From positions 44,932,585 to 44,996,584 of the forward strand of contig NC_088170.1 of the NCBI RefSeq assembly GCF_028769735.1: a stretch of 64,000 nucleotides of DNA. Reading direction: 5' to 3'. The stretch's first letter is position 1. Each line of letters starts with the position of its first letter. The notes under the pieces are model-generated. The model did no database searches and was not told the DNA's origin. It worked only from the letters and a program-made list of their open reading frames with translations. This stretch comes from Zonotrichia leucophrys gambelii (taxonomy: Eukaryota > Chordata > Aves > Passeriformes > Passerellidae). The translations under genes and the position numbers were made by a program. Shown here in pieces: positions 1 to 13,243 of this stretch.

Positions 1-3000
1 AAACTTTCAGAGTTAGGTCTGACAAAAATATTTAACTGTTAGCAGAGATTAGGGTTGGATGGATTTTCTCATTTCAAGAGCATCAATTCTACTTTGTTTC
101 ACAGACAACTGCCTTTGTCGTCAATTCTCCATGTTATGTTTGTGACTTTTGTGGACATATTCCCTACCCTTATCAAGTCCATTTGTTTAGAAGAAAAGCC
201 ACACTTGGCCCTGAAGATACAATCCAAAACCTAGCCAAACAAAAAAGATTTTGTTTTTCCAAAAGAGAATTTTCTGCAGAGGGCTTATGTTTTACGGACT
301 TATGATATATTGCAGAGACACATAAAGACTGCACTCTAGGGACACAGGGTGAACTTCACACTTCTGGGTGTAATCAAGTTACCAAATCATACATTCAGAC
401 AGAATCAAATTCAGGGTGTGCATGGATCAATAAAAGTCTGTGGTATTCATGAAGATTTAAAAAATGACAGAACTTCCCAACTTGTTCTGTGGTCTAGAGC
501 ATATCAGAAGTTTTGGCATATTTCATTCAAAGCAGAGAACAAAAGAAGGAGAGAATGACCTGGGAAATACATACTGAAGCCTAAACCTGCCAACAGATGT
601 GGTCTTCTAAAACAGTTTAACTCTTGCTGCTGTTTTTTCTCTCAATACATGGGTGCCCCTTCCAGGCTCCAGCTTCTTTAGCAGTTTGTTACTCCCAACT
701 CAGGTGGTCACTACAGATCTGCTGAAGGAGCTTTTCCTGTGATTCATTTCAGTCAGATTCAGCTGTGTCAGTGCTGGGCCATGGCAGTCTGAGTCACCCT
801 AAACCAGCCTTGCTTGTGGCCCTCCTCTGGATCCTAACATGCAGTCCTCTCCACCCTGGTGTCACCACTGGTTTTACTCTGAACTGGTTTGGTTACAGAA
901 TGTAAAGATTAGGAAAAATATATCACACAAATGTTAAATAACAACACAATAACAAAGAATGTCCATGAGGCCACAGGGCAAGAGACAGAAAGGCACTCTA
1001 GTGTCTCCCATTTAGTCAGTCTTCTTTTGTTTGTGACTTAAGCCTGATTTGCTGAAATAGAGCAATCAATAGAGTCTTAGTCAGCAGACTAGCAGTTCAC
1101 CAATTTCCTCCAGGAACAGAGCAATAATGGAGTGAGGAAAATAGTGGTTGTAGAAACAGTGACCTCTGGAACTGGAAGACAAGTGCAGCATGCCTGCCCT
1201 CTTTCTTGGAGCAGACAGAATAACAATTATGATAACACCAAAGGCTGGCTTTTACAATTTAATATTTATATCTAGACATGAAAGAGAAGTGATTGGTACA
1301 AGCAGGTGGTAAAATATTCTAATAAAAATTGATACTTGAAGCAAAGAAGTTGATAATTCTGTGGAAGAAACTTTGAGTAACATAGCTGATAAATGTAATG
1401 CAATGCTCACGTAGCCTCATGCATTTCATTAAGTCCTAAAATTTCCTACAAGACATTCAGTGTATCTGTCTTGCCAGTAGAATTCTTTAAGGAAAATTGT
1501 GTCATTCTGTATGTTTGTGTGCAAATTAGACTGCAGGAGCAGATTTGCCAGTTAGGAAATTGGTGCAGTGTCTGATATGCACTTAACCTTGTCTTCACTA
1601 AAGAAAGTTTAAGGACAAAATCCCAACGTGTCTACTTCTATTTTTAACTGTCATTCAGATGAATAAAATTCAAACAGCACAGCAGGTGTTTCCAGAATAA
1701 GGAGAAACAAAGAAAAAGAAAACTGCCACACAGGCAGTATTTCCTTGTACTTACGCCAGTTGGCAATATAGATACTTGCTTAGACTGACATTGATTAAAT
1801 CACTCTCTTGGGCAGAACCTTTGATATTTTGTACTTTCTGTATCTCTCTTAACTGTGAAAACTTATGTGTTAGACTTGCTTCTATTATCTTTCTTTTGAG
1901 AGATTTTCTAATTCGTTTGCATCACTTTCAGCTTTTCAAGTTTCATGTTTGCCTTTATATTCAGGCATTGGTGACATGCTGCAGAAGAGAATTGAGGATA
2001 AATAGCTTGCCTAGTACTGAAGTGCCTGAACACCCATTTTATTCCAGAAATGCTGTTACTCTCTCTCTGTGCAGCCTTTTTATTCAATTCTGAGAAAAAC
2101 CGCCTCCAAGCTAATTTATGTTTGCACCATTTTGTTTGGTACAATACGGAATGTTCTTGAGAAAAATATTTACCCAAAGTGTGCTTTTCTGAAGAACCAA
2201 AACATTCAAGCAGCTAGCATGGCTAATGCAAAAATAAATTAGGATACATGCAGTTGCCCTCAAAATGCAAATACCCATCTAGGTTTTACATATAGGACCT
2301 TAAGCTCTGCATTTTGCCAGGTCATAGGCTCTTCTTGAATGACAGGGTGATTCAGTGCTAAGAGGATACTGTTTGAATTCTTTACTCTTTTCTTCCTTTA
2401 TTTTTTTTTTTAATTCAAAAGACTAGATATTGTTCCTATGAATTCTGGGGAACAGTACTGATATTGTTCATTAGGCTTTGAGAAGAGGTTTTTTGGATCC
2501 ATATATTTTGTTAGTGTATTATTTGATATTTTTTCAACCACTATTCTCTTGCTAATGAATTTGTCAGGCAGTAAAAGAACAGAAACAGCATAAGATCAGT
2601 TGAACTGCACAGCCAATGTAAGCAATCTGTCATCTCTGTATAACACATTCAGAGCATTCAGAAAATACTTATGAATTCTAAGTATGCTAACAACCAATCT
2701 GCATGCCTCATAAATGTTTCTCAAATTAATGAAAAACCAACATTTGTCAAACTTTTCTTTGATGAGTGTTATTCAGCTTGTATTTGTTTCTTCTGAAGCC
2801 TGTGATTTTTTCTTGCCTGTCAGGGGAAAAGGAAATAGCTATGAGATCTGAACCAAATAATTGAGGATGCTTGAGGATCTTGTTATATAACTGCATTTAA
2901 CATCAGTGTTGGTAGATCATTTTGTATTCATTTTCAGTCCACACGATGTCTTTATGAACCAAAATATTGGTGGTTTAACAATTTGGTATTTGAAATATCT

Positions 3001-6000
3001 TTTTAAAAGCAGACTGATATACACTGATATTATGTAGATTTTAGTGACTCCTAGGTATACAAAATTTTTTAAGAAAGCCAGATTTAAGCAGATTCCTGGT
3101 GTGTAGTTTGTACTGAGTTACTTACTTCTAAATGACCTGTCTTTTGTGGGTTTTTTATGACATAAAAAATTGCCTCAGATGGCAATTACAAGTCATCTCT
3201 GAGCCTTCCTAATTAGAATGTCAACCCAACTTTTGTACCCTGGACCCTATTACTCCTGTCTGCTCTAGTCAGTTTAAAGTACTGTGGGATCTTCCACAGT
3301 TTGCAGAGGATTCAGGTAAAAGAAAAACTTAGATGTGCTTGACTGTGTGATGTGGCTGGTATATGCCATGGGAAATGGCTTTAAAATGGGATAATGAAAA
3401 TACAGAGATCTATAATGCAGAGAGTTTTTTGTTCTTCTTTCCACTTTTTTTTTTTTTCTTTTTTGTAGTTTATTGCTACCTGTTATCTGTTTAAAAAGAA
3501 AAATGCAGGGGAGAGAGATGGGCAAATAACCTTAATCCACTACCAGAGTGAAGATGATTTCCTTTTGTTCACTTTAAAATACTAGTCAGTAATTTGATTA
3601 TGCAGATCTATTGCAAAGAGTGGCTGAATTTTTTTCACTGAAGATATATTATAATGCAAATATTCTACAGTATTTTTTCCACATTTCCACAGAAAGAATA
3701 TTTTTTGGAGATCAGTGTGTTTGGTTTGATTTCTTAGCACCTGATGCATTTCTCATATAAAATTCAATCAATAAACATCCAAGATGCATTTGGTATTCAT
3801 TCTGTACCATTTTTCTTTATTATTATTTCAATACAGAAACAAATTCCTTCTGTGTTTCATGGCAGAGGATTTTAGTTGGTCTCTAAGTACATTTATACAT
3901 GCTGAAAAGTAGCAAAAGGAAAAGCAAATCCTTAGTCATCCTGGTGTCACAGCCGCACCAGAAATGAAAATGAATGGGCTGCCACTAGATTGCTGCCATG
4001 GAAGGCAGATGAATAAAACTTGACTGGACAGTTTATGAAGGCTAGAACATTCATTTATTTATCCATAAGGCATCACAGTACAAAATGCACTAGAACAAAA
4101 TGCAAAATAAAAAAAAAAAACAACCTCTATTTATGTCCTTAATGACCTATTGGCCAAATATGGTTTATTTAACTCTCAGTATATGACAACAGATTAATTT
4201 TTAGTGTGGCCACACTCAGCTATTCATCACATTCATGATAAATGTGACACCAGCAAAGCAATTTTTTCTGTAAGAATCATGTACATAAAGAGGATCAAGG
4301 AAGATGACAGGTAAAATGGGATTTTTTTGTTGAGATACAACCAATCTAAATGCACAAGCACAATTTTTATGGTTTAAAAACATGGAGAAATGAACAGGAC
4401 TATTAGGATCATCAGACAAAGGAGATATTGGCCTTCTGACACTTGGCTTTTTCAATGTTAGAAAGATTCCTGATGCTTTATCTATAGAAACAGAACACTT
4501 CATATGAATTCATATAAATTTTAGCTCGCCTGCTCTAAAAGCCTCTCTCTGCATTTTCATCCTCTTCCTCAGCTAAAACAAGGTCAATCAAATCAAGTAG
4601 GTGTGAAGGACAGAAAAATGGGTTAAGGATGTTTATCAGAGCTAAGTTGGCAGTGAAACTCAAATGTGGTGCCTAGAAAAGCAACAAACTTGCTAAACTG
4701 AATTAACTGAAACTGATAAAGGCAAGTGACTGAGGTTACCTTGGAATATTTCTTGGCAAGATTTTTCTGATTTTTATAGTATGTATTAAAGAAAATAACA
4801 GCTGTTATTTTTCAGCTCAGCAATTATCAGCAGATCTTTTCCAGCTCCAAAAATTATAGAATTATTTGTCAGGAGAGCTATATGCAAGCATGAAACATAT
4901 CAAATGTTTCTTCTTGTGAAAATAGTTACATCATAAGGATGTCCTTCATATATCTTCTGAACTAGGATTCCTGAGCTATTCATTTATACCAAAGCTTAGT
5001 TCCAAACTGATAAAAAAAGAATATGTAATATGAAGGTCAATTCAGAATAGTTCAAATGAAGAGATAAAGAGTAGAAATAAAAGAAGCAAAAGAAGAAAAT
5101 CAACTTTATGTATCTGTTGAAACTTTGAAAACCAGCTCTTCATCTTGGGAAGGTTTGCTGTGGTATACTGCACTTGCTTCATGAGACCTACTTTCACATC
5201 CGTATAAGAAGTGTAGGAGAATTAGGAGACATCTTTCTGCAGCATCTGGAACAGACAGCTATTTACAATTACTAGCCAGTGGTACCAAACTTGAGAATAA
5301 CTCTGACCTTGACAACCAGTATTTACTACTGAGAAGGCCATTCTACCTTACATGAAATTGCAAAAGCTCAGATAGGGGAAAAAGTGTTTCTAAGTAGACT
5401 GATTTCAAAAGACTAACTATTAAGGAGACATCATAATTACCACACTTTCAGTGTATAAAGAAAATCGAATCTTTATAATGGTTCCAGTGATTTTCTCTTT
5501 TCTCTTGGTCATTTCCAGTGAAGTAAGACATACTTGGACTAATACAGATAGTCCCAGTCCAAGATTTATCTGAGGAAATTTCCTAGAGGAATGGAAATAT
5601 AGCTAGCTGTTATCTGGGTGATAATCTCCTTCTGCCTAGCATGTTTAACTAATCCTAAGTGTAAATTCTTTTGAGAAAAGTACTATGTACATTGACTAAT
5701 ATAAAATTATTTGTTGGGAGATGAATCTCTGGACAGTGATTTAGTTTTGTAACCAAGAGATGAATACCACCTAGCCCATAAACACAGATGGATCCTTTGA
5801 AGAGTTGCTCTCTATTACTATGTACTATTAAAATCCTCATGTATAAATAATCCCACCAGTGACTTCATCATTTCCTACCTGATTGCAAAGATGTAAGTCA
5901 ACTCCTTCAGGTAAGACAGCCTTAGGCAATGTTTACAGATAAACAGATGCATTGGACCCAGCCGTATCCTCTCTCCAGCTGCTGGTGTTAGTTCTTGATT

Positions 6001-6295
6001 TGCTGCTGATAAGGAAACCTAGAAAAAACTCTTCTTGGGAAGTGGTGAGGGAATAGATGGGAAAGAGCACAAAAAACCATGAGCACCCTGCAGGTGTCAA
6101 TTTACAGTCACAGAGGTGCGTGTACATGCACAACCACAGGCTCCCACTGATCAGAATGGAGGTGCACTCAATGCTTCTTTTTTCTGTAGCAGGACCTATG
6201 CTGATAAGACAAGGGTTAACAATTTTAAATTAAAGAGAGTATATTTCAATTAGATATGAGGAAGAAATTTTAATGATCAGGGTGGAAAAACACCG
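1..6295. other. Gene-free AT-rich DNA, no element recognised
   Basis: No coding gene, RNA gene or classifiable mobile element is seen. Open frames here stay below about 105 codons and have no family signature. Small structures: a T run at 2401-2411, a T run of 13 at 3445-3457, an A-rich stretch near 4108-4120, and a perfect 14-base palindrome ATATGAATTCATAT at 4502-4515. Positions 650-890 are visibly richer in G and C than the surroundings and may be an old, unrecognisable repeat. This is either intergenic or deep-intronic DNA. Confidence 0.7.
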
Positions 6296-6411
6296 GCCCA
6301 GGTTACACAGATAGAGTGTAGGTACCCAGTCCCTGGAAATAGGTCATGTTGGATGGGACTCTCAATAACCAGGTCTAGCTGAAGGTGCCCTCACTTATTG
6401 TGGGTGGGTTT
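6296..6411 (+). repeat. CR1 LINE fragment, 3' untranslated region, sense
   Basis: The stretch follows the 3' untranslated region of avian CR1 LINEs from memory: it opens with GGCCCAGGTTACACAGA, continues with CCCAGTCCCTGGAA, then AGGTCATGTTGGATGGGACT and ACCAGGTCTAGCTGAAGGTG. In CR1 these words come in this order just upstream of the terminal hairpin and 8-base tail repeat. The copy is 5'-truncated, as nearly all CR1 insertions are, and the terminal (ATTCTRTG)n is not recognisable, so it is old and eroded. It has no coding capacity. The family is certain to moderate degree; the subfamily is not. Confidence 0.75.
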
Positions 6412-8168
6412 TGCTGCAAAATAAAAATGGGAGCTGAAAAACCTCCCTTATTTTTTAGTGCTTTTGATCTCTCTTAATTCTACCTTTTTTATAGTATCAC
6501 TGATTTAAGTGTGTAACAGCAGCCAGCATAACATCAATTATCTTAGAAGAAATGATGAGCAGGTTTTTAATCCTCTGGTTTGCCTTTTTCCTTCATGTTT
6601 ACAAAGAAGAAGCCCATGTTTCTGCATCTCTAGATCAGCATTGTTAGGAAAAAAAAAAAAAAAACAGAGAAAAAATTATTTATTTGTGCCTGGAAAAGAT
6701 TACAGTGTTCAAATATTTTAAGAAAACACTTGAATACAGAACTGTGACCCTGCATTAAGCCTCATACAAGATAATTGTGGAGAGTGAATATTTCTCTGAC
6801 TACATGGACTGACAATTTAAAGATTTTTTTATATGCTATTTCCCTTCCTTTTTCTCAAAAAACAAGTTTTGATGGAAAGCAGATGTAGATCTGCAACAGA
6901 AAGGAAGTGACAAATTACATGTCAGTCATAAATGGAAAGAATACCAAGCCCATCAATTTTATGCAGTTATGTATATAAAGGTAGCTGAAGATGTGTTCTG
7001 TAGTATGGAAAATTATCCATATCTCAGGTTCTACAAAAATAAAGAAATAAAAGTCAGCAAGTTTTTCTTGACAGTTTCTCTGGTTCCAAATGATTGTCTA
7101 AAATTTTTAGATTAAGAAGAAAAAACCTAGATATTTTTCTGAATTTCTCTAGGGAAAAAAAGGCAGAACTAAGATTCCCAGTTATCATCTATCTTTTCTG
7201 AAAAAAAAGGAAAAAAAATTCAAAATCAAAACCAAAATCTCAGATTAAAATTAGCAGTGTAATTTAAAGAAATTAGAAAAAGGTGTGATGATATATTTGA
7301 AGCAAACATAGGAATTCCAAGAAAAGAGAGGATGAAAATTCAACTCCTCCATGAAAAAACTGTAGCTAGGTAAATTTAGGTGTTCCTCAGAGAGTTCTGT
7401 CTTCAGGTTCCATTAAACTGATCTCCAGTGAGAGGTAACCTTATGATTCTAAGATTCCTCCTGTTCAAAAGCTTAAGAGTTAAAGTAGAACTGATGACTG
7501 AAGAGATGAATGCCCTTAATAACTACATCTGAGTATTCATTTGCAATCATTCTGATTAACCAAGATACAAATGGAAAGGTTTCTTCCAATGAGCGTGAAT
7601 GAGAGTTTCCATGAAAAACTTGAGACTTCTCAAATTTTCTTTTATTGTTGTAACAGATCCAGCCAATATGAAAGCTTTGACTTTATCGTCAGTCAAAATG
7701 CAAGCCAATATATTTCCTAATCCATGAAAAACAGGCCTTTGAAGATCCATATGAAATTCTGTGGAGAGATGAGACAACTTGAGGCAGCAAGGCAATTAGA
7801 TACAAGCAGTATTTTTATAATAGTACTGCGTTGTTTACAGAGACTGAAAACTAATGTTCAGTAGCTATTATTTTTCTGGTTAAGTTGCAGTTTCTATCTT
7901 TTTTTCTAACATGAAGAGCATAGATGAGGATCACTAGTAGGGCAGCATGGAAATGTCTTTGAAGTGGTGTAATCTCCACCTCCTTGTGACCTCTGTTTTT
8001 ATGGCAGAATAGGCCACAGTAGTGCCATGTGATTCCATTAGCCACCCTTTCTAATCTGAATAAAATAAAATTATCAAAAGGGGTGGAAATGTCACATTGT
8101 TATGTAACATTATTGTCAGAGATATATATCAGCTATATTATCAGAGCACAAAAATAAACCCAAAACCA
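6412..8168. other. Gene-free AT-rich DNA
   Basis: No gene is supported. It contains an A run of 16 at 6649-6664 and several A-rich patches between 7080 and 7350. An exact match to the PAR-bZIP/NFIL3 consensus RTTAYGTAAY (GTTATGTAAC) occurs at 8099-8108, which could be chance. Nothing else is recognised. Confidence 0.65.
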
Positions 8169-8300
8169 ATCACAGAATATTCTGAGTTGGAAGGGGCTCT
8201 GAGGATCATTAAGCCCAACTCTGAACTGTAAGAGCCATACAGGGATTGAGCTCACAGCCTTGGTGTTACAAGCACACTGCTCTGCCCAGCTGATCCAAGG
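8169..8300 (-). repeat. TguSINE1-like SINE (tRNA-Ile head, CR1 tail), minus strand
   Basis: Read on the minus strand, the copy starts near 8300 with a tRNA-derived head and ends near 8169 in a CR1-type tail. On the plus strand the tail appears first as AATCACAGAATATTCTGAGT, TTGGAAGGGGCTCTGAGGAT and CATTAAGCCCAACT; then the head, whose T-arm half reads AGCCATACAGGGATTGAG and whose anticodon arm reads CCTTGGTGTTACAAGCACAC. Compared with tRNA-Ile(AAT), the anticodon triplet has mutated to TGT and both internal Pol III boxes are degraded (A-box region 8285-8297, B-box region 8243-8253). The element is a dead, old copy. The family is described from passerines and depends on CR1 machinery for mobility. 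Confidence 0.85.
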
Positions 8301-11300
8301 CAGTTTATATGATGAGCTGCAGCTCAATGATTAAACAGGAGTGTTTTTCTGGCTCTCAGTAAGGGAAAAAGGTGTTGTTTTGCCAAAGACTTACACATCT
8401 GTTTGTACTGATTGAGTTAACTGCCAAAATAAGAGAAAGCTCAAAGAGTCCAAGAAAAATCCAGTTTTTTTATTCATTTGCTGTTAAACTGCCATGCAGT
8501 CAGATGTACTGACTTGCATGACTACATATGTCCAAAAGAAAGCCTGTGGCCAGTTGTTCTTCACATAAACAGGTAAACAGTTCTGTTTTATGAGGTACTT
8601 TGTTCTTATCACCCATGTGTCCATGAAGTACAAACCAGACCTTTGTGAATAACCTCTGTTAAATATTAAGATGATTAGAAAGGCACGTTATATATATTAG
8701 GTGTGCCTAAATTAGTTCAAACTTACTAAAATTAATGATGCTTTCTGGAACTCACTATTGTATCATGCACACATTTGAGATTTTTACTGAGTGGCAGATT
8801 TTGTAATGAGTCTACACTATTCTTGTGCCTATCAGTATATCTTTGTACATAAAGCTGATATGCACGTTTAATAGTTCATTGTTCTTGTAACCTAATTGTT
8901 ATCTGATGGCATAGTGATTGCTGTGTTTGTCTTGGATCACCTCCATATTTTTGTTCATTGACAAACAAATCTAAAGATACAACTTTTGTTCATTCTTCAT
9001 ATTTGATATTGTGGCAGCTTCAGTCTCTGTTAAGTGGCTCTGTCAGTTTTTCAGGCAGATATAATAAGAACCTGATGGGATAAATAAAGCCATACATTTC
9101 AGCTAGAGCTACTCTCTGATCAGGGAATACACTGTGAAAATGCTTGAAAAATCTCCATCTTCTGAAGAAGAAATCAAATGCAGCCTTCAAAGCTGATGGG
9201 ATAAAAAAGCCCGAATCAGGAAAACAACAGGCAGAAGATGGAATTTATGAAAATTTAACGAGTATATTTATTTCAAATGATAATGAGCATGGAGAATAAA
9301 GTTTGGACTCATAATAATATTCCTAGCAGCCTTGGAGCAGTTCTTCATAAATACAAACATTTTCATGATTTCTGAGAATCTTCACAAAATTGCATAAGAT
9401 TTATTTTTGAAACAGTTACACAGCCCAGAAGCAGTACACATATACATATGTGCATGCATTTTCTTTTGACTTTAGTGGTTCTACACAGTGGAGAATACTG
9501 AATAGCTCTATACAGTCTGAGTCAGTTTGCATTTCACAATACAAACTCTGACATACAGACAACTGTCGTTCTTACTTTCTAGTTTTTGCTGTGTAGAGAA
9601 AGTTACAAGTTATGCATTCATAGAGGGATTAAATGGTGTTGTCAGTTGCTCAGATTCACCTGGTAAAAAATATCTTACACCAAACGGAAGAGTTATGTGG
9701 CAATACAAAGAAGTGCAAGTGTCTCTATTGCCTGAAGATTTATCCTAATGTTGTCCTAAACACAAGCTCACAAGCACTAACTGAACCAGTAGAAGGGGCC
9801 TTAGCATGAGCAACTTATACTTTAACAGACAGGAGATTGAGTGATATTGGTGAACTTTGAACTATAAAGAGAAATATGTGTTTCCCTAGATTAATTAATT
9901 AACATACATAATATTTTGAAAAGTTAGCCAAAATATTACCTTCTATTAGTTGTGTCATGCTAGTGATGTCTACTATATCTGCAATTTTATTAATGTTGTT
10001 ATATTGAGTGTACATCAATAATCAATACATACAGTAATGCTTGCTTCTTAAATTATCTGTGATGCTGGTGTATTTTGCCTCTCCTGTTTTCTAGGCTTTA
10101 GCTTATATCCAGCTACACACACTTTTCCACAGCCAGGGCTCCCCCATCTGTTCTGCCTCTCACAAACATATAGATACAGATACAAGTATTTCAGATATGT
10201 GTTCTGAAATGGCCCAAGAAATGGGGGTCAGACCAGTCCTGTGCCTGTGATACCTTTAAAAGATTCAAAATAGGAGGTAGAGATGCGAGTCAGCCATTAA
10301 CTCTCTTGGTTTTTTATAGGCACTGCAATGCAAAGGGCAGTTAAATAGAGTACTGTTTCTGAAGTCTATTACAGATTAACATTTTACTCTTTTTCTTATG
10401 CATTATGAGCTTAGGTTTTGAATTCTTCCAGTAGATGATCTGCAAGAATTCAGCTTGTCTACAAAGAGAAGTGACAGGTTCCTCAGATTCTGGAGGTACA
10501 TAAGGATGTTTCATTTCCTCTGCTTAAATCCTACTTTTGGCCTTTGGAAAGATAATTGCATTTTCCTAGTGTAAGTCTCAAATTTTCAAAATTTCTATTT
10601 GGCTGCCAATAAAAATAAAGTTAAAAGGTTAGGAAAGCTGTCAATTCCTGACATTTTTTTATAACCTGGATTACATTGCATATTGCTACTCAATTATCTG
10701 AGGAATCTGTAAAGGTCTTACAGGGAAAATTACATTTATGACTTCACAGGGATTGTTGCTGAGTACTGAGAAATTGAATAGCAATGTATCTACTCTAAAA
10801 GATATGCAGGTGAAAACATTGCCTAAGCTGTTTCTCTTTAATATCTTCATTTCTTACTCTTCATTGCTGTTCCCTCATGGTACCACTTTGATAAACAGAA
10901 GGAAGTGTACAATGTGCATAAGACCGAGAATACAGGGAAGATTAAAAAAGGAAATGTATCCATCAACTTTTCTATAAGTCCTTAGGAAAGTAGATGGGCA
11001 CCATAACTTTATCTATACCCATTTTCTTTCAACCCATTATTTTCTGTCTTTGCAGAACTAGACTTCGTAATTGATAGAGCCATCTCTGTAGAGATGCAGC
11101 TTTAGTGTTTAGACAAACTGCTGATGTTCTCAACTCAGTTAAACCTACGATTTTGATTGTATATCTTATGTAACCATAGAGCAAGAGTAGAAACATCACC
11201 AGGGCAAAAAATTTCATAGACAAGATAGATGAGCTCTATGTTCAATTCAACTGAAAAGCCATTTTAAGGAACTCAGAAAAAAAAAACGGAAAAAAAACCC

Positions 11301-13213
11301 CCAACACTAAGTAAACTGATCACAGGATATTTTTAATCTATATTTAATGTAATCATACTTGTAATCACTTGACATTCATGATCCTAATAGGCATAGGAAT
11401 ATTCTTCCAACTATTTTTATTGAAGTCTTCCTGATATAGCTGCATTAGTATTAGTAGTAGTAGAGTAGAAGTCTTCCCCGAGTCAGCTGCAGGATGACTT
11501 AATGAAGTGATGAGAAAGTCATGAAACAATTAATTTGAAAGGCAGGATTCAGGAAACCCAAGCTTTTGGTTTGATAGCTCTAGTTTGGCTGACATATAAT
11601 AACTAATCAATAACCTTCTACAAGGATAAAAAAAAAAAAGGGTTTTCAACATTTAATTGTAATTAGCAACATTTCCAAGTGAAGATACCACTAGAATAAA
11701 TGTGCAATACCTTTTTAAAAAAGGAATCTTGGTTTATTTTCATATACCAAGCAAATTTTATGCATACAGATCACATTTCTGTACCGCTTTGCTCCTAGAA
11801 ATTTGAAAATCTCCTTTATACATGGAAATTTTTGCAGTAGCAGCTTATTGTAATTGCTGACTTTGGCTGTAGCATAGAAAGTAATGAAATAGAGGCCTAG
11901 GTGGGAGTGTGAAGATACCAAGTATGTGTATTCACAAATGGAATCAGGCAGGAAAGCAAATAACCCTTTCATTAATCTCCTACATGTTCAATTATTGTTG
12001 TATACCTTTTATGTTTGTAAGCATTAAATTTAAATGACCTTCAAAATGAAGCACACTTCCTGCTTCAGTAAAGCTACATTTCCATTTTCAAGTTTGACAG
12101 GTGTCCTAGGACAGGCAGGGTCCAAGTCTGGAATTGTCATCTTTTAGGCCTACCATCAAGTTCACAGAACAGCTATGCTGGAACAAGGCATCTGAGCTCT
12201 GGTTTTCAGCCATTATAAATACATTCTTAAATACACAAAGTTTGTTATAGGTTTTAAAGAAAGTTCCATGATTTGATTCTCTAAAGAAATTCTTCAATAA
12301 ACTAAAACTTTAAAGAAATATTAATCTCTAGAACTTGTGAAATTCAAATATTAAGAATATGACTTAATCTTAAAATAAATTCTCTATTTACCCATTCCTT
12401 ATCTCTGTAGCTAGAAGATCTCTATACCACAATTTACCAATGAACATATTTATACAAGGAATGGCATGGTCGAAGTAGTTCTGAAACTCAAAGAGTAACC
12501 CATATTCTCCATTAGTTGAAAAAAACTCTTTAAACTGGATTTTTATGTACTACTCCCCTAAATTACCGTAAGAAATGCTATATATTTTTGAAATTGGCAA
12601 TTAGTTTATAGAAAATACTGACTTTAACAGGAGAAAATGTGATCTTCAAAAAGCTGGAAAACATAGATCCAACATGATTTTTTATAGATATCTGTGTTTT
12701 GAAAAATAATACATTTATAGTTTTACAAATAATGGTATATGCTTACAGGAAAACTGAGATGTACAAGCTGAATATTTCTAAAACCATGTCACGGTTCTCT
12801 ATTTTTCAGGATTTTGAGATTTGATGTAAATTATGAATATGCATAAACTCCTTTTTACCTTTAGCCATTCATAAAATAGTAATGAATTCATTTCCAGCTT
12901 TGATTAAACAATAGTATGCTAAACAGATATGTTTTTCTAAGCATTAATTATTATGTAAACAAAGAAATGCCACCTCTTGACTAGTTACAGTATTTATTTG
13001 CATTGCCATTGTTTTAATTAAAATTAATATACTGCATGTAACCCCAGACATTTGCACAACCAGCATAACTTCTGTTTATATCAAAGACCTGTGTAAATGA
13101 AAGAAATCTGAAAGTCTTTTGAGGGGAAAAAAACCCTGAAATCTACTTAAATATAGCTCAAAGTTTATTTTGTGGTATCTTCACGGCTTCAGGGCTGTGC
13201 TATCTTCCTGAGC
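8301..13213. other. Gene-free AT-rich DNA with one small microsatellite
   Basis: No gene or dispersed repeat is recognised. Open frames are all under 90 codons. The stretch contains a short (TTAA)n-like tract near 9891 and a (TAG)n microsatellite at 11445-11468, listed separately. Confidence 0.65.
11445..11468. repeat. (TAG)n microsatellite
   Basis: Imperfect TAG/TAT triplet tract. The word GAAGTCTTCC occurs on both sides of it (from 11422 and again from 11469), a direct repeat that is probably coincidental. Confidence 0.7.
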
Positions 13214-13243
13214 TTATTAATATTATTAATATTATTATATTAA
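13214..13243. repeat. (TTA/ATT)n microsatellite
   Basis: About 30 bases of alternating TTA, ATA and ATT triplets with no interruption by G or C. It is a simple repeat with no other content. Confidence 0.75.

Noticed and set aside
770..850. Possible CR1 antisense remnant (words TGGCCCTCCTCTGGATCC)
   Set aside because: A single short match without flanking support.
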